Positions 14,223 to 23,034 of a stretch of 24,721 nt of DNA are shown here, one piece after another; the stretch's first letter is position 1; the number at the start of each line of letters is the position of its first letter. The stretch lies in IMG/VR virus record IMGVR_UViG_3300034068_000061, positions 1-24,721 of that record; one strand, given 5' to 3'. Source of the stretch: a virus. The position numbers and the translations under genes were made by a program. Under the pieces are notes generated by a model. That model had not been told where the DNA came from, ran no database searches, and saw only the letters and a program-made list of their open reading frames with translations.

Positions 14223-15005
14223 ATGGAAAAATTAGCAATCAAGAAAGTAGTTCTTGAACCAAAAGATCGTTTATACATCTTAAAAAACAACAGTGCGCCA
14301 CTAGCGTACTATATCGCATCAAAAGACACCCCGAGAAAGCGTTTGCTTTTTTATGATGAGTTAACAAACACAAATCACCCACTTCGATACGCACGTAATT
14401 CTAATAGTCCTTTTCAAGAGGAGCAAGATCAAAATGTGATCGTTGAACCAATCGTATTTGAAGACGGAACATTAAACGTTCCAAAAAATAACCCAGTATT
14501 ACAACAATTCTTACATTACCATCCAGGTAATGGGCATGAGTTTGTTGAATTTGACAATGAGAAAGATGCTGAAGAAGACATGGCTTTTATGTACTCAGAA
14601 TTAGATGCTCAATTAGCTGCTAGAGATTTGGCTGCAAATGACTTCAATACACTTGAAGCTGTTGCACGCATCTTAGTAGGCGGTAGAGTTGAGAAAATGA
14701 GTAGTTCAGAAATTAAGAGAGATATGATGCTTTATGCAAAACGTTATCCTCAAGATTTCTTGGAAGCTGTAAATGATCCATCGTTAAAAATTAACAATAT
14801 TGCCGCTAGAGCATTCTCTGATGGTTATATGTCGTTAAAGAATCACGGTAAGGATATTTACTTTAACTTGAAAGAAAATAAGAAGAAATTAATTACAATT
14901 CCATTTGGAGATAACGCTAACTCTGTATTAGCATCTTACCTTCAATCGAATGAAGGATTGGAATTATATAAGTTCTTAGAAGAAAAAATATCAGATAATT
15001 TTTAG
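14223..15005 (+). CDS. Capsid-adjacent structural protein (hypothetical)
   Basis: A 260-residue protein after the capsid terminator. Residues 1-45 (MEKLAIKKVVLEPKDRLYIL, then SAPLAYYIASKDTPRKRLLF) form a beta-hairpin-rich start, 110-190 are helical (AFMYSELDAQLAARDLAAND, then IKRDMMLYAKRYPQDFLEAV), and the C-terminus returns to strands (KKKLITIPFGDNANSVLASY). The mixed design fits a head-completion, head-vertex or minor capsid protein, but no family is recognised. No clear promoter lies between the terminator and this ATG, so it may depend on read-through. Confidence 0.6.
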   Translation: MEKLAIKKVVLEPKDRLYILKNNSAPLAYYIASKDTPRKRLLFYDELTNTNHPLRYARNSNSPFQEEQDQNVIVEPIVFEDGTLNVPKNNPVLQQFLHYHPGNGHEFVEFDNEKDAEEDMAFMYSELDAQLAARDLAANDFNTLEAVARILVGGRVEKMSSSEIKRDMMLYAKRYPQDFLEAVNDPSLKINNIAARAFSDGYMSLKNHGKDIYFNLKENKKKLITIPFGDNANSVLASYLQSNEGLELYKFLEEKISDNF

Positions 15006-15013
15006 TATATTTG
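15006..15013 (+). promoter_or_regulatory. TATATTTG -7 element for the 94-residue protein gene
   Basis: Exact TAnnTTTG match directly after the preceding stop codon and 31 bases before the ATG at 15045. Together with the terminator at 15355-15380 it defines a one-gene transcription unit. Confidence 0.6.
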
Positions 15014-15044
15014 TGTCAGTATTAACCCATTAAATTTTTGAACA

Positions 15045-15329
15045 ATGGAAAAATTTTTATCTATCCCTGTAACTTCTCAGGGCGCACAATTGGTATCAGC
15101 TAATAACATCATTTTAGTTGAAGCTGCCGCTGATTCAGCAACAGCAGTAACAACTTTGATTACTTATGCTGGTGGTAAAGTAGTAACACTAACTCATGCA
15201 GCTCAAGTAGCATTTAGTATGAAATTAGCGATTCAAGCAGCTATCGTTGCAGCTTTACAAACATCTTGGACTAATGTTGTCTATGATGTTACAGTTCCAC
15301 AAGCAGTTAGTGATATTGACGTAGCTTAA
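15045..15329 (+). CDS. Candidate capsid auxiliary (decoration) protein
   Basis: A 94-residue protein rich in Ala, Val and Thr with no charged clusters (for example ATAVTTLITYAGGKVVTLTH near 32, KLAIQAAIVAALQTSW near 62). The pattern strand-strand-strand-helix-strand suggests a compact beta domain. It is flanked by its own promoter element and terminator, implying high expression. In crAss-like phages a small auxiliary capsid protein (gp36 of phicrAss001) is encoded between the capsid and ring genes, and this gene has that position and size range. The equivalence is inference from context. Confidence 0.5.
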   Translation: MEKFLSIPVTSQGAQLVSANNIILVEAAADSATAVTTLITYAGGKVVTLTHAAQVAFSMKLAIQAAIVAALQTSWTNVVYDVTVPQAVSDIDVA

Positions 15330-15354
15330 TAGCACAACCTAACTAGAACAAATG

Positions 15355-15380
15355 AGCCACTTTAACGAGTGGCTTTTTTT
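15355..15380 (+). terminator. Intrinsic terminator after the 94-residue protein gene
   Basis: Stem AGCCACT (15355-15361) with AGTGGCT (15368-15374), loop TTAACG, then a run of seven T (15374-15380). It is followed at once by the next promoter element. Confidence 0.85.
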
Positions 15381-15383
15381 ATT

Positions 15384-15391
15384 TATCTTTG
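15384..15391 (+). promoter_or_regulatory. TATCTTTG -7 element for the ring-protein operon
   Basis: Match to TAnnTTTG, 15 bases before the ATG at 15407 and four bases after the terminator T-run. It would drive the overlapping genes from 15407 through the muzzle region. No -33 TTTG is visible. Confidence 0.55.
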
Positions 15392-15406
15392 TAAAAAGAC
15401 AATTCG

Positions 15407-16132
15407 ATGATCAACGAAGTTAGAAATACCGTTCTATCAATATTAGCAAAAGACAATCGAGGATATGTTACTCCATTTGAATTCAATCTGTTTGCTAGAC
15501 AAGCACAATTGGATGTATTTGAGAGATATATCTATCTGTATAGTAATGCTATAATTAAACAGAATGCAAGAATGCATGGGGAAGGTTACGCTGATGTTCC
15601 TAAAAAAATAGCTGAAGTAATAGATTCATTTTATAAAGTAAACACATTGACTTATGACGATCCTTATTTTGAAGTTCCGCCTGATAGCTATTTTGTTCAA
15701 AAATTGGTTTATAACAACTCGAAAGAAATCGAAAAAGTAAGCCAGCAAAAGATTTTTAATTTATTGGCTTCTAATTTAACTGCTCCAACGGTAGCTTATC
15801 CAGTCTATATAATGGCTGATAATTATGACGGAATTACAGTATCTAAAAACAACTTCACGGTTTATCCTGATACTATAACATCCAATGTAACTGCACATTA
15901 TATTAGGTATCCAAAAGATCCTAAGTGGACGTATGTTGCTATGGGAGCTAACGATTCAGATCCTTTATTTAATCCCTCAGCTAATGACTATCAAGACTTT
16001 GAGTTACCACTAAGTGATTTCTCTGATTTGGTAGTTAAAATATTACAATATTCTGGAATGTCTATTAGAGAAGCAGACGTTGTAGCAGCAGCTAAATCAG
16101 AAGAAGTTCAAGAAACACAACAAAAACAATAA
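15407..16132 (+). CDS. Portal-tail adaptor/ring protein (probable)
   Basis: A 241-residue protein. Residues 1-50 are helical (MINEVRNTVLSILAKDNRGY, then FNLFARQAQLDVFERYIYLY), residues 75-180 are beta-rich (FEVPPDSYFVQKLVYNN, YPVYIMADNYDGITVSKNNF, VTAHYIRYPKDPKWTY) and 195-230 are helical (DFELPLSDFSDLVVKILQYS). This helix-beta-helix order is that of head-tail adaptors of podoviruses (T7 gp11 / P22 gp4-like) and of crAss-like ring proteins. It overlaps the next gene by one base (TAATG). Which ring position it occupies is not determined. Confidence 0.65.
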   Translation: MINEVRNTVLSILAKDNRGYVTPFEFNLFARQAQLDVFERYIYLYSNAIIKQNARMHGEGYADVPKKIAEVIDSFYKVNTLTYDDPYFEVPPDSYFVQKLVYNNSKEIEKVSQQKIFNLLASNLTAPTVAYPVYIMADNYDGITVSKNNFTVYPDTITSNVTAHYIRYPKDPKWTYVAMGANDSDPLFNPSANDYQDFELPLSDFSDLVVKILQYSGMSIREADVVAAAKSEEVQETQQKQ

Positions 16133-17040
16133 TGTCATACATAACTAATTATCAATACTACACTAATAATGGTGTTATTCCAGAGGATCAGAACTGGGGT
16201 TCTTATCAGTATGTCAGTTTAGCAGACATTGTAAATAACTTTATGCTGATGTATGTCGGCAATGATAAGTTGGTCAATAATGTTGAGAGATATACCGTTT
16301 TGTTTCATGCAAAGAGAGCTATCCAAGAATTGAACTATGATGCATTAAGAAACATTAAAGTTCTTGAGTTGCATCTAGGAGAGCAGTTAAAGATGGTTCT
16401 ACCTCCTGACTATGTGAATTATGTTCGTATATCAATGCTTCGAAATGGAGTATTGTTTAAGTTAACAGAAAACAGAACAGTTATGTCGGCAACGGCATAC
16501 TTACAAGATAATGACAATCAGATCCTTTTTGACTCAAATGGTCAAGTTGTAACTGGTCAATCAAAACTAGACATTCTTCGTCAAGACGCACAACTATACA
16601 CTGGTCCTGGACCTTATAATGGTGGATACGGTTGGGCTTACGATGGTAATTGGTATTTTGGTTATGCAGTAGGTGGACGTTTTGGTTTAGCAACTGATGA
16701 AGCTAATTCAAGCCCTAAGTTCACAATCAATAAAGCGGCTGGTGTTATTGACTTCTCTACTGGAGTTGAGAACGGCTACATTGTTCTTGAGTACATTTCT
16801 GATGGAATGGAGAACGGTGACGACTCTTTGATAACAATTAATAAGTTAGCCGAGGAGTATATATATAACTATCTTAAATGGGCTGTATTGAATAATAAAT
16901 ACGGTGTTCAAGAGTACGTTGTAAATAGAGTTAAGAAAGAGAAAACAGCATCGCTTAGAAATACTAAAATCAGATTAAGTAATTTACACCCAGCAAGACT
17001 ATTGATGAGCTTGAGAGGCCAAAATAAAATAATTAAATAA
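16132..17040 (+). CDS. Tail ring/adaptor protein (crAss-like, probable)
   Basis: A 302-residue protein. Residues 20-100 contain YVSLADIVNNFMLMYVGNDK, helices with HAKRAIQELNYDALRN, and LGEQLKMVLPPDYVNYVRIS, a pattern I recall from crAss-like neck/ring proteins. Residues 160-205 are a Gly/Tyr-rich surface loop (GPGPYNGGYGWAYDGNWYFG), which may contact the muzzle. The C-terminal third is helical with basic segments (LKWAVLNNKYGVQEYVVNRV, then KKEKTASLRNTKIRLS). Both gene borders overlap neighbours by one base, coupling it to the adaptor and muzzle genes. Confidence 0.7.
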   Translation: MSYITNYQYYTNNGVIPEDQNWGSYQYVSLADIVNNFMLMYVGNDKLVNNVERYTVLFHAKRAIQELNYDALRNIKVLELHLGEQLKMVLPPDYVNYVRISMLRNGVLFKLTENRTVMSATAYLQDNDNQILFDSNGQVVTGQSKLDILRQDAQLYTGPGPYNGGYGWAYDGNWYFGYAVGGRFGLATDEANSSPKFTINKAAGVIDFSTGVENGYIVLEYISDGMENGDDSLITINKLAEEYIYNYLKWAVLNNKYGVQEYVVNRVKKEKTASLRNTKIRLSNLHPARLLMSLRGQNKIIK

Positions 17041-20000
17041 TGGAATTAAAAAAGACGTTTATTGCTGGTAAGATGAATAAGGACCTCGATGAGAGACTTG
17101 TTCCTGACGGTGAATTTATTGATGCGTTAAATATAACAATAGATACGGCTGGTGGATCAAATATCGGATCTGTATCTAATTCACTAGGTAATTCGAAAGT
17201 TAGTGATATTCAAGCTATTGTTGAGAATGAAGGTATTACTTACATTGGATCAAATCCAAAAACAATTGGTTCGGTAACATTTGAAGCTAACAATCTAATC
17301 TATTGGATGGTTGTTAGTGATACATTTGAGGCAATATTCGAATATAGTGAGATTTTTAGTTCTACTAGCATTGTATTAATGCGTACTGATGGTTTGCTTG
17401 GTTTCAACAAGAACTACCCTATTACTGGTATTAATTATATTCCTGAGACAACTGGTGAAGGTCCATTCTTGTATTGGACAGACGGCATTAACCCTCCGAG
17501 AAGAATTAATATATCAAGAGCTAAGAGTTATGTAACTGATGATGTTAGAATGCTTGAGGACATTAATGTTATACTTAGACCACCATTATACGCACCAAAA
17601 ATTAATTTGTCTTTTGATCCAGCGGTTTCTGTTTCAAATAACATTCAAGATAAGTTTTTATACTTTTCTTACAGATTTAGATATACAGACAATCAATATA
17701 GTTCTCTAGCTCCGTTTTCAGCTGTGGCATTTCAAGCAAATAGCTTCTCGTATGATTACGCAACTGGAGATAATAAAGGGATGTTAAATAAGTATAACAA
17801 GGTTGACATTACGTTTGATACTGGGAATGAATTTGTACAAGAAATTCAAGTATTGTTTTTTGATACCTTCTCGCTTAATGTGTCTATCATTGATAACTAC
17901 AATAAGGTTGATCTTAATATAGATGATAATTTTAGAAGTACAATTGTATTTAGTGCAAATAAGATTTATACACCGCTTGAATCAAGCGAGGTGACTAGAT
18001 TATTTGACAATGTACCATTAACAGCAAAGGCACAAGATATTATTGGAAACAGATTATTGTATGGTAACTACGTTCAATTCAGAAATATAGTAAATGAAGA
18101 TGAGGTTAAAATTATACCTAGTTATACACTTACGTTAAGTCCTGAAGCAATTACTACCAATCCAGTTAAGACGTTTAGAAGTGATCGTGATTATGAGATT
18201 GGTATTATTTACACTGATGAGTACGGTCGAATGACTACAGCTCTTACAAGTAAGACCAATACTTTATATATTCCAGCTACTAATTCAGATACAGCTAATT
18301 CTATAAGATTAGAGCTTATCAATGAAGCTCCATTTTGGGCTACAAATTATAGATTTGCTATCAAGCAAGCACAAGGAGATTATTACAATATTTTTCCATA
18401 TACATTTGTTGTAGATGGTGTTTTTAGGTATTTTTTAATTAATGAAGCTGATAGAGATAAAATTACTGTTGGTGGTTATATTATATTCAAAACATCAAAT
18501 GGCGTAGCAACTCACTCAAACAAGCAATTTAAAATATTAGAATTAGAGTATAAAGCTGTGTCAACATTATTTCTTAGAGAAGGACTATACTTTAAAGTTA
18601 AGGCTGATCCAAGTGATTTATTTTTAGCTGATCCTATCACTCAAAACATATTTGATGATGGATCTGGAAGAGGCATAAACAATTCTGGCTTTTACCCATT
18701 AAATGCTGTTCAAGACCGTTCTTCTTCTGTTGAATTTGACTATGCATATTATGCTAATAATGGAGATAACACTTTAATATATCCGTATCAAAATAATTCA
18801 GGAAATATAACAGCTAACTATAATGGACCTATATCTAATAACGATATTGATTATAGAATAACTATTCAAATATTAAACCCTTCAAACCCATCAGCAGATT
18901 TTGGAACTCATTTTAGATGGACATATAGGTTAAACGGATCTAATTATAGTTCAGCCATTTTAATATCTGATTTTGTAGATATAACTGTTTCTCCTCCATA
19001 TACAGATGATTTTAGGTTATATTTTGATACATTAAGTAATTATAATGTAGGAGATTTACATATTGTAAATGTCAGAGGTTCAGTTAGAGACCCATTACTA
19101 CCAACAAGATTTAGTTCTACTGTTTATAGTAAAATTGTAACTATACCTGAAACAGGTCTTTTTCCATATAATTCAACTTCTATATCTGATTATAGAGGTC
19201 ATGCTATATTACTATATAATGGACCAATATATCCAGGTGCTGTAATTGATATAAATATATTAAGAGACGAATCTCCAACTTCTAGCAATCCAGATAGAGC
19301 TATTAACAATACTTGGACTAGCAATAATTATTATAAAAATATAGAAGAATGGTTTTGGCAATCTGGTGCTTATGCTTCATTTCAGTATATCGCAAATGAT
19401 TACACTACTAAAACTTCTCCAATAAATTTAATATTTAGAAGAGCTGCTGTTCCTCCTGGTAAGCAATCAACTCCTTCACCTTTTGTTACTCAATACATAG
19501 ATGAGGATACTGATGTTAATTCTGGAAGTTTATGTCTTTTAATAAGAGGTGTAGGCGATTATAATGGTTCTTCTCCTAACGAGATAAAGGCAGAGTTGAA
19601 AATAAATCAAACTCCTACAGTTGCTTTAACAGCTGAAACAGTGCCATTAAAATCTGATGTTGATTTGTTTTACGAGATGAGAAAGACTTATCGAATTGAC
19701 GATAATTATAATCATTTGGTAGGATGGTCTTACGTTGATTACACTTCAGCTGGTGGTACGTTTGCTGGTAAGACAGTATTAGGACCAGCTAATCCAAGTG
19801 CTCCTACATCAACGGATTTGATGCATTCATTTAATGTTGGAGAAAGAGTATGGGTTCAAAATTCAGATACTATTATACCGATAGTTGGTCCTATTAGCGA
19901 TTATTATACTATTTTAGCAATAACTGAATACTCAATAACTATTGACTTAAATTTTCCAGGTGACGGAGTAACAACTCCAGGTAAGGTATTCTATAAGTCT

Positions 20001-20999
20001 TGGGAGCAAGATCAAGATGGAGCAACCCCACTTATACTTGAGTTAAATAATACAACATCTCATAATTCAGACTTCAACGCTTTTGCTTTTGGTAATGGTG
20101 TTGAGTCTAATAGAATTTACGATAACTTCTTGAGACCTATAATGAAATATAGTCCAAGAGCAACTAGCGTTATAGAGGACTATCAACAACAAAATAAGTT
20201 TGCATCACTATGCTATAGTGGTATCTATAAGGGCGACACATCGGCAAATAGATTGAACTCTTTTAATTTATCTCAAGCTAACTTTAAGAACTTAGACCAG
20301 AAGTACGGACCAGTACAAAAATTGTACGCTCTTGATACCAACTTAATGGCTTTTCAGCAAGACAAAATAACGTCTGTTCTATATGGCAAAAACTTATTAG
20401 TTGATGCTGTAGGCGGTGGTCAAGTAGCATCTGTACCAGAGGTGCTAGGTAATCAGATAGTTCATCCATCAGAGTATGGTATCAGTAATAACCCTGAGAG
20501 TTTTGCTACGTTTTCCAATATCATGTTCTTCTCAGATTCAAGGAGAGGTGCTGTGTTGCAAATGACTGGTGATCAAGTTGTTGAGATATCGGCTAATGGT
20601 ATGCAGAATTACTTTAGAGACGAGATGAAGGACAGTCCTAATACTCAAAAATTAGGTGTGTTTGATCCATATAATAGTACGTATGTATTATCGTTTACCG
20701 ATGAAAAACAAGGGTCTTGCGACTTATCTATCAGTCCTACTAGTAGAGAAATTAAAAAAGATAGTGATAATTTATTCATGTTTAGTATCTCATCTAATGA
20801 TTTCTGGGTGGTATCTTTAGTAGATGATGGTTTTGGCACTGATTGGTTAAGTATAGGTATTGATTCTGGATATGGAAGTCAAGACATAACTGCCTCTGTA
20901 GATCAAAACCTTAGTGTAGATAGATCTGTAATCTTTAGGGTTACTTACTGTGATGGAGAAACAGTTGATTTTATTTTAACTCAAAATGGACCTGTATAA
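17040..20999 (+). CDS. Muzzle/tail stabilization protein with C-terminal BACON-like domain
   Basis: A 1319-residue tail protein. The start (ELKKTFIAGKMNKDLDERLV followed by PDGEFIDALNI) is the hallmark of the stabilization/muzzle proteins of crAss-like and related podoviruses, relatives of T7 gp12 and P22 gp10. Residues 50-500 are repeated beta blades. Residues about 550-840 look like an inserted domain with more AT-rich codons. Residues 1040-1215 carry the conserved core (IMKYSPRATSVIEDYQQQNK, RLNSFNLSQANFKNLD, EYGISNNPESFA, FFSDSRRGAVLQMTGD). Residues 1226-1319 form a BACON-like domain: strand, then FWVV, DWLSIGIDSGYGSQDITASV, R-x-x-x-F-x-V and the final FILTQNG. This domain may bind host glycans. 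The stop overlaps the next gene. Confidence 0.85.
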   Translation: MELKKTFIAGKMNKDLDERLVPDGEFIDALNITIDTAGGSNIGSVSNSLGNSKVSDIQAIVENEGITYIGSNPKTIGSVTFEANNLIYWMVVSDTFEAIFEYSEIFSSTSIVLMRTDGLLGFNKNYPITGINYIPETTGEGPFLYWTDGINPPRRINISRAKSYVTDDVRMLEDINVILRPPLYAPKINLSFDPAVSVSNNIQDKFLYFSYRFRYTDNQYSSLAPFSAVAFQANSFSYDYATGDNKGMLNKYNKVDITFDTGNEFVQEIQVLFFDTFSLNVSIIDNYNKVDLNIDDNFRSTIVFSANKIYTPLESSEVTRLFDNVPLTAKAQDIIGNRLLYGNYVQFRNIVNEDEVKIIPSYTLTLSPEAITTNPVKTFRSDRDYEIGIIYTDEYGRMTTALTSKTNTLYIPATNSDTANSIRLELINEAPFWATNYRFAIKQAQGDYYNIFPYTFVVDGVFRYFLINEADRDKITVGGYIIFKTSNGVATHSNKQFKILELEYKAVSTLFLREGLYFKVKADPSDLFLADPITQNIFDDGSGRGINNSGFYPLNAVQDRSSSVEFDYAYYANNGDNTLIYPYQNNSGNITANYNGPISNNDIDYRITIQILNPSNPSADFGTHFRWTYRLNGSNYSSAILISDFVDITVSPPYTDDFRLYFDTLSNYNVGDLHIVNVRGSVRDPLLPTRFSSTVYSKIVTIPETGLFPYNSTSISDYRGHAILLYNGPIYPGAVIDINILRDESPTSSNPDRAINNTWTSNNYYKNIEEWFWQSGAYASFQYIANDYTTKTSPINLIFRRAAVPPGKQSTPSPFVTQYIDEDTDVNSGSLCLLIRGVGDYNGSSPNEIKAELKINQTPTVALTAETVPLKSDVDLFYEMRKTYRIDDNYNHLVGWSYVDYTSAGGTFAGKTVLGPANPSAPTSTDLMHSFNVGERVWVQNSDTIIPIVGPISDYYTILAITEYSITIDLNFPGDGVTTPGKVFYKSWEQDQDGATPLILELNNTTSHNSDFNAFAFGNGVESNRIYDNFLRPIMKYSPRATSVIEDYQQQNKFASLCYSGIYKGDTSANRLNSFNLSQANFKNLDQKYGPVQKLYALDTNLMAFQQDKITSVLYGKNLLVDAVGGGQVASVPEVLGNQIVHPSEYGISNNPESFATFSNIMFFSDSRRGAVLQMTGDQVVEISANGMQNYFRDEMKDSPNTQKLGVFDPYNSTYVLSFTDEKQGSCDLSISPTSREIKKDSDNLFMFSISSNDFWVVSLVDDGFGTDWLSIGIDSGYGSQDITASVDQNLSVDRSVIFRVTYCDGETVDFILTQNGPV

Positions 21000-22012
21000 T
21001 GTGTGATTGTATAAAAATAAGCTATATTCCGATAGGTGAAGAACCTGTCACTATTGAAGTAATATCTAATGGTGTTGAGGTAGGTAAGAATTCCTATGAG
21101 TTCAGTGCTCCGCAGCTATTCACAGTATCTTGGGATGGTGTAAGCTGGAATTTACTAGATGATGAAAATACTTTGTGGGAGCTAAGTGAAGATACTGATT
21201 GTCCTATTGGTATATGGACCAATGTTGATGACACTACAAACTTCTCAGGATTTAGTATAGAAGAGTGTAACCCTAGAAAAACGGTAACATATTCAAAAGT
21301 TGCTGAGGGGTGGAATTCATTCTGGTCTTATCAGCCTGATTGGATGACAGAAATGAATAGCATCTTCTATACGTTTAAGAATGGTGAATTGTGGAGACAT
21401 AATGTAAATACCACTAGAAATAATTTCTATGGTGAACAATACTCATCGACTATAAGAGGGATATTCAATAATGATCCTTTGACGGTAAAGATGTTTAATA
21501 CCCTATCGTTAAATAGTACTCACCCTTGGTCGGCAGATGTATATACCAATATAAATGCTGGAGCTATAAGTTACACATATTTTGTTGAGAAGGAAGGTCA
21601 ATGGTTTGCTTATATAAGACGATTTGACGATACGATTGACGTTAAGGCTTTATCGACTCAAGGTATAGGTAACCCTAGTCTTGTAACAGTAGTTAGTGCG
21701 TCATTAGTTGATGTTAGTTTTTCTTTCAAATTAGACTCATCAATTAGTGTTGGCGATCAGGTGTATAAAAATTCAAGTGGCAACTTGGTATTGATTGGAA
21801 CTATTACTGAATTAGCGACAGATATTATGAGAATAGACATATCTGTTGGTGGAGCACCTACGACATCAGACTTCTTAATATGTGTTAAAAATAGCCAAAC
21901 AGAATCATTTGGTGCTAGGGGATACTACATGAATGTGTATCTATCTAACGACCTTACAGAACAAGTAAAATTATTTTCAATAGGTACGTCAGTATTCAAA
22001 AGTTTTCTGTAA
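20999..22012 (+). CDS. Muzzle C-terminal-domain protein (split stabilization protein)
   Basis: A 337-residue protein starting one base inside the muzzle stop. Residues 1-93 are a small beta domain with VSWDGVSWNL and three Cys near the start and end. Residues about 94-200 (VTYSKVAEGWNSFWSYQPDW, MNSIFYTFKNGELWRHNVNT, RNNFYGEQYSSTI) match the pattern that I recall as the C-terminal domain of undivided podovirus stabilization proteins. Residues 200-337 are more beta structure. It is probably a separate muzzle subunit, assembled with the 1319-residue protein. No signal peptide or membrane segment. Confidence 0.65.
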   Translation: MCDCIKISYIPIGEEPVTIEVISNGVEVGKNSYEFSAPQLFTVSWDGVSWNLLDDENTLWELSEDTDCPIGIWTNVDDTTNFSGFSIEECNPRKTVTYSKVAEGWNSFWSYQPDWMTEMNSIFYTFKNGELWRHNVNTTRNNFYGEQYSSTIRGIFNNDPLTVKMFNTLSLNSTHPWSADVYTNINAGAISYTYFVEKEGQWFAYIRRFDDTIDVKALSTQGIGNPSLVTVVSASLVDVSFSFKLDSSISVGDQVYKNSSGNLVLIGTITELATDIMRIDISVGGAPTTSDFLICVKNSQTESFGARGYYMNVYLSNDLTEQVKLFSIGTSVFKSFL

Positions 22013-22020
22013 ATTTGTAT

Positions 22021-22413
22021 ATGGAAGTTAGGCTTTTAAAGAGTGAAGATTACAATACATTATCGGCTTGGTGGAAGGACTGGAGATGGACACCTCCTCC
22101 AGCGGATATGCTACCAGATACTGGTTTAATGGTATATAAAGATGACGTTGAGATTTGTGCTGGATTCGTTTACACAACTAACTCAAAGACCGCTTGGGTA
22201 GAATTTATAGTATCAAACTTTCATTACAGAGAGGATGATAGACATGAAGCTCTTGAGTATCTTATAGATGTATTAACTGAATTAGCTAAAGAAATTAGCG
22301 ATTGTAAGTATGTTTATACTTCACTTAAAAGTAAAAGTCTAATTGATAAATATAGTAATTGCGGATTTCAACTAGGAGATTCGAATTGTCAAGAAATGGT
22401 TAAAATATTATAG
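22021..22413 (+). CDS. GNAT-like acetyltransferase-fold protein
   Basis: A 130-residue protein. The ATG at 22021 is used; a TTG six bases upstream is possible but adds only two residues. The sequence MEVRLLKSEDYNTLSAWWKD, then a WRWTPPPADMLPD loop, GLMVYKDDVEICAGFVYTTN (beta 2-4), WVEFIVSNFHYRED (beta 4 and pyrophosphate-loop region) and KSLIDKYSNCGFQ near the end follows the order of the GNAT fold. The usual Q/R-x-x-G-x-G/A loop is replaced by REDDRHEAL, so catalysis is uncertain. From memory, similar proteins sit in the structural block of many Bacteroidota phages. Role unknown; modification of virion or host protein is possible. Confidence 0.65.
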   Translation: MEVRLLKSEDYNTLSAWWKDWRWTPPPADMLPDTGLMVYKDDVEICAGFVYTTNSKTAWVEFIVSNFHYREDDRHEALEYLIDVLTELAKEISDCKYVYTSLKSKSLIDKYSNCGFQLGDSNCQEMVKIL

Positions 22414-22414
22414 T

Positions 22415-23023
22415 ATGCCAGCAGTAACATCAACAATAGTAGCTCTAGGCGGATTAGGTCTTAGTGCCGCTCAAGCGATTAAAGGACAACAGCAAATGCA
22501 ACAAGCTTCAAAAGCTGCCGCACAAGCTGCTAATGAACTTAAAGCAATCAAAGAAATAAATCCTTTTAAACAAGTTCAAGTACCTACACTTGGTTTTAAT
22601 TTGGCACAACAGTCAAAAGCTCAGGGCACTGCTCAAGCATTACAGTCACTACAAGGTGCTGGTGCTGAGGGTGTGATTGGAGGAGTTGGAAATGTAGTTC
22701 AAGCTGGCAATGAGCAAGACTTACAGTTGGCTGCTCAAGCACAAGAGGCACAGTTTAAAAGAGACGCAATGCAAGCTGAGGCTGAGTCTGGTATTCAAGC
22801 AAGAAAACAAGAGAGAGATTTTTCTATAGGTGCTTATCAACTTGAAGGTGCTCAAGCAGCTCGTGCTGCTGCTGAAACTAAAAGAAATTCAGCTATTGAA
22901 GGTATGTTTGGTTCTGCTGGAAAGGCATTGACGAGTTCTAGTGATTTACTTAGTTTATATAAAAAAGATAAAAACGCTGCCAATTCAGATGTTTCAGAAT
23001 TGAGTAAAATATTTGCAAAATAA
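22415..23023 (+). CDS. Ala/Gln-rich helical protein, likely internal virion (cargo) protein
   Basis: A 202-residue protein. Residues 1-25 contain a hydrophobic Gly/Ala-rich segment (VTSTIVALGGLGLSAAQAIK). Residues 25-50 and 105-165 are Ala/Gln/Glu helices (QQASKAAAQAANELKAIKE, then LQLAAQAQEAQFKRDAMQAE, EGAQAARAAAETKRNSA), with a Gly-rich hinge GAGAEGVIGGVGNVV between. This make-up fits podovirus ejection proteins (like T7 gp14) that leave the virion and form a channel. It lies between the tail genes and two more probable cargo genes. No family match is claimed. Confidence 0.6.
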   Translation: MPAVTSTIVALGGLGLSAAQAIKGQQQMQQASKAAAQAANELKAIKEINPFKQVQVPTLGFNLAQQSKAQGTAQALQSLQGAGAEGVIGGVGNVVQAGNEQDLQLAAQAQEAQFKRDAMQAEAESGIQARKQERDFSIGAYQLEGAQAARAAAETKRNSAIEGMFGSAGKALTSSSDLLSLYKKDKNAANSDVSELSKIFAK

Positions 23024-23034
23024 TAAACATTAAA

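Noticed and set aside
22010-22017. TAAATTTG match to the -7 consensus just before the GNAT-like gene
   Set aside because: It overlaps the previous stop codon and would start transcription at or after the ATG; probably chance.
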